Source: Bifidobacterium rousetti (GTDB lineage Bacteria; Actinomycetota; Actinomycetes; Actinomycetales; Bifidobacteriaceae). From it: 64,000 nucleotides of DNA. Position numbers and translations under genes: made by a program. The DNA is taken from contig NZ_PEBH01000002.1 in NCBI RefSeq assembly GCF_008698235.1, forward strand, positions 186,001 to 250,000, written 5' to 3'. Position 1 is the first letter of the stretch; every line of letters begins with the position of its first letter. Below, one piece after another: positions 36,400-45,472 of this stretch. A model generated the notes under the pieces. It searched no databases, was not told the DNA's origin, and was given only the letters and a program-made list of their open reading frames with translations.

Positions 36400-37053
36400 A
36401 TGGCGAAGACAGGCAAGAGCGTGCTGGTCGTGGGGCTGGGCCGTTTCGGCGCCGCGGTGGCGACGACGCTCGACGCGATGGGTCAGGACGTGCTCGCCGT
36501 GGACAAGGACCCGGAGCTGGTGGCGCGCTGGTCGGCCACGCTGCCGGTCGTCCAGGCGGACATGACCGACGTGCAGGCGATCGAGCAGATCGACGCCTCG
36601 CAGTTCGACACGGCGGTCGTCGCGATCGGCGACAGCGTCGAGGCGTCGGTGATCACCACCGGCAACCTGCTTGACGCGGGGGTGATCGACCTGTGGGCGA
36701 AATCGGTGTCCGTGCAGCACGCGCGCATCCTGCAGCGCATCGGCGCGAGGCACATCATCAACGCGGAGACCGACGCCGGCAAGCGCGTGGGGCATCTGGT
36801 CTCCGGCAACTACCTCGACTACATCGAGATCGAGGGCGCGCATACGGTCGTCAAGATCCACACGCCCTCGCATGTGGCGGGCAAGTCGATCGAGGACGCG
36901 AAGGTGCACGAGCGCTACGGCATCACCGTGGTCGGCATCAAGTCGCCGGGCAAGGAGTTCCAGTACGGCTCCCGCGAGCTCGTCATGCACCGCAACGACG
37001 AACTGGTGCTCATGGGCAAGGAGGACCAGATCAACCGCTTCATCCAGGGGTGA
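36400..37053 (+). CDS. trkA: TrkA/KtrA potassium-channel regulatory subunit (RCK)
   Basis: This 217-residue cytosolic protein has a Rossmann RCK_N domain (SVLVVGLGRFGAAVAT, glycines at about 12-17; then VDKDPELVARW and WAKSVSVQHARIL). An RCK_C domain follows (about 135-217; SGNYLDYIEIEGAHTVVKI). It gates the TrkH/KtrB pore upon nucleotide binding. I chose the ATG at 36400, which follows AAAGGGG and gives the usual KtrA length. An ATG at 36286 overlapping the trkH stop would add 38 residues encoded by a repeated CCGTGGAACAACCCGTG tract. Confidence 0.92.
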   Translation: MAKTGKSVLVVGLGRFGAAVATTLDAMGQDVLAVDKDPELVARWSATLPVVQADMTDVQAIEQIDASQFDTAVVAIGDSVEASVITTGNLLDAGVIDLWAKSVSVQHARILQRIGARHIINAETDAGKRVGHLVSGNYLDYIEIEGAHTVVKIHTPSHVAGKSIEDAKVHERYGITVVGIKSPGKEFQYGSRELVMHRNDELVLMGKEDQINRFIQG

Positions 37054-37068
37054 GGGCCAATTCCTAGG

Positions 37069-38538
37069 TCAGCCGACGGAGACGGCCTCCTGCGGGTAGT
37101 GGACGACGGTGTCGTCGGCGGAGCGGGTCTTGTTGATCGCGTAGGCGATGGTCATCGGCCCGATGCGTCCGAACGCCATCACCGCGGCGAGGATGTACAG
37201 CGACGCCGTGTTGTCGATGTCGGTGACGCCCAGCGTGTACCCGCCGAGGCTGAACGCGGAGCACGTCTCGAACAGCGTGTCGGTCAGCGATCGCCCGGTC
37301 ACCTGCATCAGGGCGATCGACGCGACGAACACCACCGTCGCGCAGGACATCGTCACGCTCACCGCCGTCCTGAGCACACGGTCCGGGATACGCCGACGGA
37401 ACGCGTTCACCTCGCCGCGCCCGCGGAACGTGGCGACCGTCGTGAGCAGGAGCAGCGCGAACGTGGTCACGCGGATGCCGCCGGCGGTCGACGAGCTGCC
37501 TCCGCCGATGAACATGATCAGGCACATGAACACCTTCGTGGTCTCGCTCACCTGCGGCACCCACGACAGGTCGAACCCGGAGGTGCGCGGGGCCACGGCC
37601 ACGGACAAGGCGCCCTGCAGACGGGTGGAGACGTCGGCGTTGCCGAACAGGAACGGGTTGTTCCACTCGTCGAGCAGGAACCACACCAGCGAGACGCCGA
37701 CGATGGCGAACGTCGTCACCAGCGTGAGCTTCGTGTTGAGCGTCCAGTTCCGGGGACGGACGCGGTAGCGCATCGAACGCAGCAGGTCGAGGATCACGGG
37801 GAAGCCGAGCGTGCCGCAGAAGGCGCTGATCAGGATCGGCATCCCCACGCTCCAATGGTTGACGTGCAGGCCGGCCGCGTCCGGCGTGAACCCCGTGTTG
37901 TTGAACGCCGCCACCGCGTAGAACAGCGACTCCCAGGCCGTGTGCCGCCATTGGAACCCGTTGAGCCTGAGCAACGGCGGAAACAGGACGAGGAACGTGA
38001 CGACCTCCATGATGACCGTGGTGCCGAGCACGATGGACAGCACGCCGCGCGTCTCGGCGATCTTCGAGGTGCCGAGCTCGTGCGCGGTCACCAGCTGCTG
38101 GGAGACGCGCAGCCGCCGGCTGGTGACGATCATGATGAGCGAGGCGAACGTCATCACGCCGATGCCGCCCATCTGGATGGCCACGAGGATGACGGCCTGA
38201 CCGAACAGCGTCCAGTGCGTGGTCATGTCCACCACCGGTATGCCGCAGGTCGACAGCGCCGAGACGGCGGTGAACAGCGCCACATGGAACGAGGTCGAGC
38301 CCTCCTCGCGCGAGGCGACGGGCAGGAGCAGCATCATCGTGACGGTGAACGTCAGCAGGCCGAAATAGACGATGGTGAACGTGCCGGGACGCGCCAGCAT
38401 GCGGTCACGCAGCGGCTCCCTGTGGGATCGGCGGCGTCCGGGGTCGCCGCCTTCCGCAGGCGGCGTGGAGAACCACCATGACAGCCCCCTCGATGCGTCG
38501 CCGTTTTCGCCGCTTTCATCGAAATCATGGTCGGACAT
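37069..38538 (-). CDS. trkH: TrkH/KtrB-type potassium transporter, membrane subunit 2
   Basis: This 489-residue paralogue of the gene at 34826-36289 is on the opposite strand, its stop 15 nt from the trkA stop. The same landmarks appear: GLSWWFS near the start, ALSTCGIPVVD, AAFNNTGFTPDA, PRTSGFDLSW and SAFSLGGYTLG filter segments. The two proteins are alike through most of their length but differ in the cytoplasmic ends. The ATG at 38538 is preceded by GGAG; a GTG at 38556 is possible. No second trkA is nearby, so both pores may share one regulator. Confidence 0.92.
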   Translation of the reverse strand: MSDHDFDESGENGDASRGLSWWFSTPPAEGGDPGRRRSHREPLRDRMLARPGTFTIVYFGLLTFTVTMMLLLPVASREEGSTSFHVALFTAVSALSTCGIPVVDMTTHWTLFGQAVILVAIQMGGIGVMTFASLIMIVTSRRLRVSQQLVTAHELGTSKIAETRGVLSIVLGTTVIMEVVTFLVLFPPLLRLNGFQWRHTAWESLFYAVAAFNNTGFTPDAAGLHVNHWSVGMPILISAFCGTLGFPVILDLLRSMRYRVRPRNWTLNTKLTLVTTFAIVGVSLVWFLLDEWNNPFLFGNADVSTRLQGALSVAVAPRTSGFDLSWVPQVSETTKVFMCLIMFIGGGSSSTAGGIRVTTFALLLLTTVATFRGRGEVNAFRRRIPDRVLRTAVSVTMSCATVVFVASIALMQVTGRSLTDTLFETCSAFSLGGYTLGVTDIDNTASLYILAAVMAFGRIGPMTIAYAINKTRSADDTVVHYPQEAVSVG

Positions 38539-38591
38539 GGCTCCATCGTGACTCAAGGCGTGGATGAAGGGAAGCCGGGAGGCTGATCAGG

Positions 38592-39374
38592 TCAGGAGCG
38601 GCACACGGCGTACAGCAGCCATTCGGCGTTGCCGTGGGTGCCTTCGATGGGGCTCGGCGCCGTCGCGACGACCTCGAGCCCGTGCTCTCGCGCGCAGGCG
38701 ACGATGTCGTCGAGCGCCTGCGCGCGCAAGGTCTCGCTGACGACGATGCCGTGCCGGTCGAGGCCTTCGCGGCCCACCTCGAACTGGGGTTTGACGAGGA
38801 GCACGACGCGCGCGCCCGGAGCGGCGATGCGGGCGACGACCGGGATCACGTAGGTCAGGGAGATGAAGGAGACGTCGGAGACGATCATCGCCGGACGATA
38901 GGGCAGATCGTCGGCCTCGACGTCACGGATGTTGACGCCGCTCATCTCGATGACGCGGGGATCGTCCGCGACGCGCGGGTCGAGCTGGCCGTGGCCGACG
39001 TCGAGGGCGATGACGTGGGTGGCGCCGCGGCGCAGCAGCACCTGCGTGAATCCGCCGGTGGAGGCGCCGATGTCGAGGCAGTCGAGGCCCTTGGGGTCGG
39101 CGAGCCCGTCGGCGGCGAACCGCTCGAACGCGCCGACGAGCTTGTAGGCGCCGCGCGAGACGTAGTCGTCGCCCTTGTCGACGACGATGCGCGTGTGCGC
39201 GGCGTCGCCGATCGCGAACGCCGGCTTGGTGACGACCGTCCCGTTGACGGTGACCTTGCCGGCCTTGATGAGGCGCTGGGCCTTGGAGCGCGAGTCGACC
39301 ACTCCCCCGGCGACGAGCCACAGGTCGAGCCGGTCGGGCATGTCGATGGCGTCCGCGGTATCGAAGTCGTTCAT
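38592..39374 (-). CDS. tlyA: TlyA-type rRNA 2'-O-methyltransferase / hemolysin-family protein
   Basis: This 260-residue protein has an S4 RNA-binding domain (about 13-75: RLDLWLVAGGVVDSRSKAQR, GKVTVNGTVVTKP) followed by an FtsJ-like methyltransferase with the SAM loop DIGASTGGFTQVLL (about 104-117), DVSFISLTYVIP and LLVKPQFEVGRE. In mycobacteria TlyA methylates 16S and 23S rRNA and determines capreomycin sensitivity. The ATG at 39374 lies 8 nt beyond the stop of the 53-residue gene. Confidence 0.93.
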   Translation of the reverse strand: MNDFDTADAIDMPDRLDLWLVAGGVVDSRSKAQRLIKAGKVTVNGTVVTKPAFAIGDAAHTRIVVDKGDDYVSRGAYKLVGAFERFAADGLADPKGLDCLDIGASTGGFTQVLLRRGATHVIALDVGHGQLDPRVADDPRVIEMSGVNIRDVEADDLPYRPAMIVSDVSFISLTYVIPVVARIAAPGARVVLLVKPQFEVGREGLDRHGIVVSETLRAQALDDIVACAREHGLEVVATAPSPIEGTHGNAEWLLYAVCRS

Positions 39375-39381
39375 GGGCGCC

Positions 39382-39543
39382 TCACTTGCCGATGTCGTCG
39401 AGCTCACGCCGCAGCCCGTCCAGCACGTCGCGGAACGCCGCGATGCGCTGCTCGTCGTCCAGACGGTCGATGTCGGCGAGCCGCGGGAACCGCTTGGTCA
39501 GCGGCTCCCGGTCGGGCTCCGTCGGCTGTTCGTTATCGATCAC
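39382..39543 (-). CDS. 53-residue acidic/basic small protein
   Basis: The GTG start at 39543 overlaps the stop of the HAD-IIA gene (GTGA) and the stop is 7 nt before tlyA, so it is held tightly inside the operon. The protein starts MIDNEQPTEPDREPLTKRFP and ends with a helix (LDDEQRIAAFRDVLDGLRRE). There is no signal peptide or known motif. The coupled spacing on both sides and the amphipathic helix make it a credible gene; the function is unknown. Confidence 0.7.
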   Translation of the reverse strand: MIDNEQPTEPDREPLTKRFPRLADIDRLDDEQRIAAFRDVLDGLRRELDDIGK

Positions 39544-40580
39544 AGCGTGAACTCCGGCAGAGTGGCCCCGCTCATGTCCACGCCGTTGTCGGCGGCCTGC
39601 CATGCGGCGCAGATCGCGGCGCGCATCGCGTCGACCGACGTCACATCGGAGACGGAAAGCTCGTTCGACATACTGTCGAACGATGCACTGGCATCGCCGC
39701 ACGTCCAGCGGCCGTCGCCATGGTCGACGGGCTCGGGCATGGTCTCGGCAAGCGCGCGCAGGTCCGGCGCCACGTAGGTGGGGCGCAGGTGGGCGGGCGC
39801 GAGCATGAGCTCGTGCGGGTTGGTGACGCCGGTGAGGACCGCGAGCGAATCGTATCCGCCGCGGTTGCCCGCCTCGATGTCGGTGTCGAGGCGGTCGCCG
39901 ATCGCGATCGAATGTTCCTTGGGCACGAGGTCGAAGCCTTCGGAGGCGTTGAGTTCGCGTGCCTCGTCGTACATGTACGCCTCGGGCTTGCCGGCGGAGG
40001 CCACCGGTTCGACGCCGGTGGCGGCGATCACGGCGCGAATCATCGACCCGCATCCGGGGGCGATGCCGAGCTCGCGCGGGATGGTCAGGTCGCGGTTGGT
40101 CACGAAGTACGTGGCGCCGGCCTCGACCGCGAACGCGGCGTTGGCCATCATCTGCCACGTCATCTGCGGGAACCATCCCTGGATCACGGCGACGGGACGT
40201 GCCTCGGGATCGTCGGTGACGACGAGTCCGGCGCGGGTGACCTCCTCGCGCAGGTGCTCGGCGCCGACGACCAGCACGGTGGAGCCGGCGGGCACGGCCT
40301 TGGCGACCATGCGCGCAGCCACCACGGACGAGGTGATGACCTGCCACGGTTCGACGTCGAGGTCGAAGCCCCGCAGCTGCTCGGCGACGACGCTCTGGAA
40401 GCGCGACGAGTTGTTCGTCGTGTACTCGATGGTCATGCCGGCCTTCTCGGCCGCGCGGATCGAGTCGGCGGCGTGCTCGACCGGGTTCTTGCCGCGGTAG
40501 ACCACGCCGTCAAGGTCGAGCAGCGCGAGCTGGTAGGCCTCGGCGAGCGGCTTCGTGGTGCCCTTGAGGAATCGCGTCAT
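39540..40580 (-). CDS. HAD-IIA family hydrolase (NagD/PNPase type)
   Basis: This 346-residue protein has motif I LALLDLDGVVYRGKNP (nucleophile Asp about 22), a C2 cap (about 90-205), TTNNSSR (motif II Thr/Ser), GKPEAYMYDEA (motif III Lys) and IGDRLDTDIEAGNRGGYDSLAVLTGV (motif IV). NagD-type enzymes dephosphorylate nucleotides or sugar phosphates such as p-nitrophenyl phosphate analogues and glycerol phosphate. The start could instead be GTG at 40595, overlapping the upstream stop. It is between the RG-rich protein and the 53-residue gene. Confidence 0.9.
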   Translation of the reverse strand: MTRFLKGTTKPLAEAYQLALLDLDGVVYRGKNPVEHAADSIRAAEKAGMTIEYTTNNSSRFQSVVAEQLRGFDLDVEPWQVITSSVVAARMVAKAVPAGSTVLVVGAEHLREEVTRAGLVVTDDPEARPVAVIQGWFPQMTWQMMANAAFAVEAGATYFVTNRDLTIPRELGIAPGCGSMIRAVIAATGVEPVASAGKPEAYMYDEARELNASEGFDLVPKEHSIAIGDRLDTDIEAGNRGGYDSLAVLTGVTNPHELMLAPAHLRPTYVAPDLRALAETMPEPVDHGDGRWTCGDASASFDSMSNELSVSDVTSVDAMRAAICAAWQAADNGVDMSGATLPEFTL

Positions 40581-40591
40581 GCCGGGCCCGC

Positions 40592-42526
40592 TCACGCCTG
40601 CTCGTCGGCGGTCTTGGCCTCGGCCTCAGCCTCGGGTTCGGCCTCAGCCTCCTCGGCCTCGGCGTGCTCCTCGACGGCCTCGGTCTCTGCGCCCTCGGGT
40701 TCCGCGTCCGCCTCGGCGCCGTCGACCGCCTCCTCGGACGGGGCCTGCGTCTCGTCCTCGTCGGCCGGCTCGCCGTCGACGCTCTCGGCGGACTCGTCGC
40801 CGTGGTTCACGCCCTCGTCGGACTCCTCGTCCTCCGGCGCGTACTGCGCGTCGTCGTCGGTGATGCCGAGCTTCTCGAGGACCTCCGGGTCCTCCAGATG
40901 CTCGAGATCGTGGTCGATGACCACGTCGTCGCTCTCCTCGTCCTCGTCGAAGTCGGCGTACTGGTCCTCGAGCTTCTCGATCACCTGATCCAGCTCGATG
41001 GCCTCGTCGTTGCGTCCGGCCTCCTCGAGGAACAGCTGCTCGGCCTGCAGCGCGCGCATGCGGTAGGCGCCCGGCAGACCCTTGGAACGACCGAGCGTGT
41101 GCACGATCTCGATGGCCTTGTCCCACAGCTCCAGGTCGGCGAGCGCGCCGGCGTAGACGAGGAACATCTCGGCCTTGGACTCGCCGCGCAGCGCCTTGGC
41201 GTCGTCGGAGGAGACGATCTCGATGGCCTTCTTCGGGTTGCCGAGACCACGCTCGCAGTCGGCGATGAACGGCAGGTAGTCGGCGTATCGGTTCATGCGG
41301 TACGCGGTGCGGAACTCGCGCAGGGCGAGCTTGTAGTCGCCCTTGCGGTAGGCGATGAAGGCGAGCGTCTCGCGCGCGAAGTCGATGCGCGACGCCTGCT
41401 TGGCGGCCCACTGGGCGTGCTCGAGCGCGGCGTCGGGATCGTCCTCGATGAGCGTGTACGCGGCGAGGATGTGCAGGCCGATGTTCTCGGCGTGCTCCTT
41501 GGACAGGCCGCGCAGACGCTCGCGCTCGTCCTTGGAGAGCATGGCCCACACGAGGCCCTTCGGCATCTTCGGCTCGTTCGGTCGACGGTCGGTGTACGGG
41601 TTCTGCGAGGGGAAGCTCATCGTGCCGTCGGAGTTGCGACGCGGACGGCTCATGTACTCGCTGCGCTTGTGCTCGCGGTACTCGCGCTTCTCCTCGTCGC
41701 TGAAGGAGCGACGCTCGGCCTGCTGATCGTCACGGCGGTCGTCGCGCTGGTAGCGCGGGTTGGCGTCGCGACGCGGACCCTTGTCGTCCCTGTGGAAGTC
41801 GCGACGCTCGCCGCCCTTGCGGAAGCCGCCGTCCTTATGGAAGTCCTTATGGAAGCCGCCCTCCTTGCGCGGGCCGCGGTGGAAGTCGCGACGCTCGCCG
41901 CCCTCACCGGCGCCCTCACGACGGTCGTCACGACGGAAATCGCGATCACCGTCACGGCGGAAACCGCCCTTGCCGCCGTCACGACGCGGACCCTTGTGGA
42001 AGTCCTTGCGGAAGCCGCCCTCCTTGCGGAAGCCGCCCTCCTGACGCGGGCCGCGATGGAAGTCGCGACGCTCCTCGCCCTCGCCGGCGCCCTGACGGTC
42101 GTCACGACGGAAATCGCGATCGCCGTCCTTGCGGAAGCCGCCGCGCGGGCCGCCGAACGACTTGCCGCCGTCACGGCGGAAGCCGCCCTTGCCGGAGCCG
42201 TAGCCGCCACGGCCGTTGCCGCGGAAGCCGCCGTCCTGACGCGGGCCGCGGTGGAACTCGCGGCGCTCGCCGCCCTCGCCGGCGCCCTCACGACGATCAT
42301 CACGACGGAAATCGCGATCGCCGTCCTTGCGGAAGCCGTCCTTATGGAAGCCGCCGGACTTGCCGTATCCGCCGCGAGAGCCTCCGAACGACTTGCCGCC
42401 GTTGCCGCGCGGCTTGAATCCCCTGCCGCCGCGGCCGGACGGACGGCCCGAACCGGAGCCCCCGTGGCCGTAGCCGCCCTTGCGTCCGCCGAACGACTTG
42501 CCGGAACGCTCGTTGCCTTCTGCCAT
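40592..42526 (-). CDS. Arg/Gly-rich low-complexity protein with TPR-like core and acidic tail
   Basis: This 644-residue protein has three blocks. Residues ~1-275 are an almost uninterrupted RG/RGG and FRRDGDRDF-type repeat (recurring pieces GGFRKDGDRDFRRDD, RRDFHRGPR, GGKSFGG), strongly basic and disordered. Residues ~315-510 are helical and TPR-like (AENIGLHILAAYTLIEDDPD, AKQASRIDFARETLAFIAY, YKLALREFRTAYRMN). The rest is extremely acidic and Ala/Glu-rich. RGG repeats usually bind RNA, so an RNA-associated scaffold is my inference. The ATG at 42526 follows GGAAAGG. It is encoded just after tyrS. The repeat DNA probably varies between strains. Confidence 0.85.
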   Translation of the reverse strand: MAEGNERSGKSFGGRKGGYGHGGSGSGRPSGRGGRGFKPRGNGGKSFGGSRGGYGKSGGFHKDGFRKDGDRDFRRDDRREGAGEGGERREFHRGPRQDGGFRGNGRGGYGSGKGGFRRDGGKSFGGPRGGFRKDGDRDFRRDDRQGAGEGEERRDFHRGPRQEGGFRKEGGFRKDFHKGPRRDGGKGGFRRDGDRDFRRDDRREGAGEGGERRDFHRGPRKEGGFHKDFHKDGGFRKGGERRDFHRDDKGPRRDANPRYQRDDRRDDQQAERRSFSDEEKREYREHKRSEYMSRPRRNSDGTMSFPSQNPYTDRRPNEPKMPKGLVWAMLSKDERERLRGLSKEHAENIGLHILAAYTLIEDDPDAALEHAQWAAKQASRIDFARETLAFIAYRKGDYKLALREFRTAYRMNRYADYLPFIADCERGLGNPKKAIEIVSSDDAKALRGESKAEMFLVYAGALADLELWDKAIEIVHTLGRSKGLPGAYRMRALQAEQLFLEEAGRNDEAIELDQVIEKLEDQYADFDEDEESDDVVIDHDLEHLEDPEVLEKLGITDDDAQYAPEDEESDEGVNHGDESAESVDGEPADEDETQAPSEEAVDGAEADAEPEGAETEAVEEHAEAEEAEAEPEAEAEAKTADEQA

Positions 42527-42561
42527 GTGTATGCCTTTCCTGAAATTTCCTGGAATACGGA

Positions 42562-43884
42562 TCAGTGCTTCTCGACGGCGCCGAGGGCCTTCTTGCCACG
42601 GCGGATCAGCGCGAAGCGGCCCTGGAGGAAGTCGCCCTCGCCGAGCGTGGCCTCCTCGTCCTCGACGCGCCCGTTGTTGAGGTACACGCCTCCGGCCTTG
42701 ATCGCGCGGCGAGCCTCGGACGCGGTCTTGAACAGGCCCGCGGCCTGCGCGGCGTCGATCACGCGGTCGCCCGCGGACGCGGCCGGGAAGACGTGCTCGC
42801 CGTTCTCGTCGACGACCTTGAAGCCGTCGAGCACGGACTCGAGCGTCGCCTCGTCGATCTCGTCGAGGCTGCCGCCGCGGCCGAACAGCGCGGCGGAGGC
42901 GTCGATCGCGGCCTGCGTCGCGGCCTCGCCGTGCACGAAGCTGGTGACCTCCCACGCGAGTGCCTTCTGCGCCTCGCGCTTGCCCGGATTGGTCTTCGAC
43001 TCCTCGACCAGACGTTCGATCTCGGCCTTCGGCAGGAAGGTGAACGCCTTGAGCAGGCTCTCCATCTCCACGTCCGGACGGTTGATCCAGAACTGGTAGA
43101 ACTTGTACGGCGAGAGCATCGTCGGATCGATCCACACGGCGTTGCCCTCGGACTTGCCGAACTTCTTGCCCTGCGCGTCGGTGATGATCGGGCTGGTGAA
43201 CACGTTGACGTCCACGCCGCGCACCTTGTGGATCAGGTCCAGGCCGGAGGTGAGGTTGCCCCACTGGTCGGAGCCGCCCAGCTCGAGCGTGCAGTGGTAC
43301 TCGTCGTACAGGTGGAGGAAGTCGTTGCCCTGCAGCACCTGGTAGCTGAACTCGGTGAAGGAGATGCCCTCCTCCGAGTTGAGGCGGCGGGCCACGGTGT
43401 CCTTGGCGAGCATCGTGCCGAGTCGGAAGTTCTTGCCGACGTCGCGCAGGAAGTCGATGACATTCATCTGCGCGGTCCAGTCGTAGTTGGACACGAAGCG
43501 TACCGGGTTGTCGCCGTCGGCGACGAGGATGCCGCCGATCTGCTTCTTCAGACGCTCGGCCCAGCCGGCCACAACGTCCTTCGGGTTGAGCGTGCGCTCG
43601 CCCGACTGACGCGGATCGCCGATCAGACCGGTGGCGCCGCCGACCAGCGCGATCGGGTGGTGACCCGCCGCCTGCAGGTGACGCATGTTGATGAGCTGGA
43701 CAAGGTTGCCGATGTGCAGGGACGCGGCCGTCGGGTCGAACCCGCAATAATAGGTGATCGGCTCTCCGTTCAATGCCTTCGCGAGTCGATCCCGGTCCGT
43801 GGACTGGGAAATCAACCCGCGCCATTCCAGTTCATCGAGCAGGGTGTCGAATCCCGCCTCTTTGAAATCGATGACGTGAGCCAT
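42562..43884 (-). CDS. tyrS: Tyrosyl-tRNA synthetase
   Basis: This 440-residue class I synthetase charges tRNA-Tyr. It has the HIGH-type motif HIGN (about 57-60), [45 protein letters not shown] and the KMSKS equivalent [11 protein letters not shown], with a C-terminal S4 domain ([19 protein letters not shown]). I chose the ATG at 43884, 9 nt from GGGAG; an ATG at 43890 lies too close to that site. No T-box leader is visible upstream. Confidence 0.97.
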   Translation of the reverse strand: MAHVIDFKEAGFDTLLDELEWRGLISQSTDRDRLAKALNGEPITYYCGFDPTAASLHIGNLVQLINMRHLQAAGHHPIALVGGATGLIGDPRQSGERTLNPKDVVAGWAERLKKQIGGILVADGDNPVRFVSNYDWTAQMNVIDFLRDVGKNFRLGTMLAKDTVARRLNSEEGISFTEFSYQVLQGNDFLHLYDEYHCTLELGGSDQWGNLTSGLDLIHKVRGVDVNVFTSPIITDAQGKKFGKSEGNAVWIDPTMLSPYKFYQFWINRPDVEMESLLKAFTFLPKAEIERLVEESKTNPGKREAQKALAWEVTSFVHGEAATQAAIDASAALFGRGGSLDEIDEATLESVLDGFKVVDENGEHVFPAASAGDRVIDAAQAAGLFKTASEARRAIKAGGVYLNNGRVEDEEATLGEGDFLQGRFALIRRGKKALGAVEKH

Positions 43885-43998
43885 AACCATTGTCTCCCTA
43901 TCGAATTGTGGGCATAATGCGTCTAATAGTCTCGCAGGACAGGCCGACAGTGCATGTGCGGGAAAGATGACCGGGCATCATTACGAAGCAGTGGTTTA

Positions 43999-44048
43999 TC
44001 TCTCCCCCAGTCAGCCTGCGGCTGCCAGCCCCCTCATCAGAGGGGGCC
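43999..44048 (+). repeat. Double-hairpin dispersed repeat, copy 2
   Basis: Same unit as 9474-9521: TCTCTCCCCCAGTCA, a small stem CAGCC-TGC-GGCTG, and GCCCCCTC-ATCA-GAGGGGGC. It lies between tyrS (5' side) and the 3' end of the CmpB-like gene. Confidence 0.85.
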
Positions 44049-44071
44049 TGCTGCGGAATGATACGGAATTA

Positions 44072-44932
44072 CTACTTGCGGCTGTCGCCCCGGCGCAGCT
44101 GGTTCAACGCCTCACGCAGCTGCTGGAGGGCCTCGTTGTTGCGGCTGGCGCGCAGCTTCGGGAAGGAGGCGATCATACGGCGTTGCTGGCGGTTGAACGC
44201 GGAATCGGCCGTCTCGCGCAGACGCATCATGAATTCGGTCGACATCTCGCGGCCGGAACGCAGGCCGGAACGCAGGCCGGAATACAGCGATTCGCCGACC
44301 TTTCCGCCGACGCCGCCGGCCATGCCGGTTGCGCCGTCCACCACGTCGCCGACCTTCTCGCGCATCACGTCGCCGTACCTGGCCGCCTTGGCGATCGCGT
44401 CCTTGAACCGTTCGAGGCTCTTGTCGAAGTCGATGATGCCGACCACGGTGACGATCGTGTCCGCCACGGTCAGGGCGAACAGCGTGACGAACAGCCAGTG
44501 GACCGCCGCAAGCGGGATCATGGCGGTGACACGCGCCACCTCGGGCTGGACGACGTCGACGATCACCACTCCGCCGACGCCGAAGATCAACGCGCCGTAC
44601 AGGCAGATGCGCCCGTTGAGATTGAACGGGAAATGCGAGTAGTCCCACCAGCGCGCGTGGAACAGCAGCTCCATCACCCACGAGGTCACGTACTCGAGCA
44701 GGCACGCGCCGACGGCCGAGATGACGAACAGGAGGATCGGGTTGTCGACCTCTCCCAGCACGACGACGCCCAGCACCGCGCCGGTGCCGTAGATCGGGCA
44801 CAGCGGCCCGTTGAGGAAGCCGCGGTTGACCGGACGACGCTCCTGCACGGACACGAGGATCGACTCGTACACCCAGCCGCAGAAGCTGTAGAACAGGAAC
44901 CAGAGGAACAGGTACTCGACCGCAAGCGTCAC
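44072..44932 (-). CDS. CmpB-family (PF06541-like) membrane protein
   Basis: This 286-residue protein starts with GTG at 44932, overlapping the HD gene stop (GTGA). Residues 1-150 carry about five helices and the family marks FYSFCGWVYESI, RGFLNGPLCPIYGTGAV, LLEYVTSWVMELLFHARWWDY and FNLNGRICLYGALIFG. The C-terminal half is cytoplasmic and helical, rich in Arg, Lys and Gln. The family is labelled a putative ABC permease but has no proven transport role; it recurs beside HD-domain genes in Gram-positives, as here. Confidence 0.83.
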   Translation of the reverse strand: MTLAVEYLFLWFLFYSFCGWVYESILVSVQERRPVNRGFLNGPLCPIYGTGAVLGVVVLGEVDNPILLFVISAVGACLLEYVTSWVMELLFHARWWDYSHFPFNLNGRICLYGALIFGVGGVVIVDVVQPEVARVTAMIPLAAVHWLFVTLFALTVADTIVTVVGIIDFDKSLERFKDAIAKAARYGDVMREKVGDVVDGATGMAGGVGGKVGESLYSGLRSGLRSGREMSTEFMMRLRETADSAFNRQQRRMIASFPKLRASRNNEALQQLREALNQLRRGDSRK

Positions 44933-45429
44933 GCGGGCACCTCGCCCTTGTTGAAGCGGTCGAGGGAGAGCGTCTCGCGTGTGGCGGAGAGCTTGTCGGC
45001 GACGGTGACGAGATACCCCTCGACGTAGCGCGGCGGCGTCGGGGTCATCGGGAACATGTGGTTGGCGATCGAATCGCGTTCGATCGCGTTCAGGCGGAAG
45101 TCCCGCAGCGCGTTGCGCAGGGCCGCGCCGCCGTGGGTGAAGCCGTGCAGTCGGTGCTCGCCGCCGTCCCAGTCGTGCCAGTCGTACAGGAAGTAGTCGT
45201 GCAGCAGGGCGGCGCGGATCAGCGATTTCAGATCGACGTGACGCCACAGGTGCGCGCGGTCGGCGATCCACACCGCGAGGCACGCCACGCGGATCGAATG
45301 GGCGAACGTGGAGACGTTGCCGTGCTGGAAGCAGCGGCGTTCGATCTGCATGTGCTCGTGTTCGATGACTTCGCGGCCGTGCACGGCGACCAGCTCCCGG
45401 ATCTGCGTGCGCGTGAGCAGACGTGACAT
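44929..45429 (-). CDS. HD-domain phosphohydrolase
   Basis: This 166-residue protein has the HD metal-site pattern: His in FAHSIRVACLAVWIADR, the HD pair in RAALLHDYFLYDWHDWD, a further His in HRLHGFTHGG, and Asp in YLVTVADKLSATRE. Such enzymes hydrolyse phosphate esters of nucleotides; the substrate is unknown. The ATG at 45429 has AAAGGA at good spacing. It is co-translated with the CmpB-like gene. Confidence 0.87.
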   Translation of the reverse strand: MSRLLTRTQIRELVAVHGREVIEHEHMQIERRCFQHGNVSTFAHSIRVACLAVWIADRAHLWRHVDLKSLIRAALLHDYFLYDWHDWDGGEHRLHGFTHGGAALRNALRDFRLNAIERDSIANHMFPMTPTPPRYVEGYLVTVADKLSATRETLSLDRFNKGEVPA

Positions 45430-45472
45430 GGTATCGGTCCTTTGCGGGGTTGCTGTACGGGTTCTCCCGTGC

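Noticed and set aside
43885..43998. A T-box leader before tyrS
   Set aside because: The conserved T-box block and specifier stem are not visible in this stretch of just over 100 nt.
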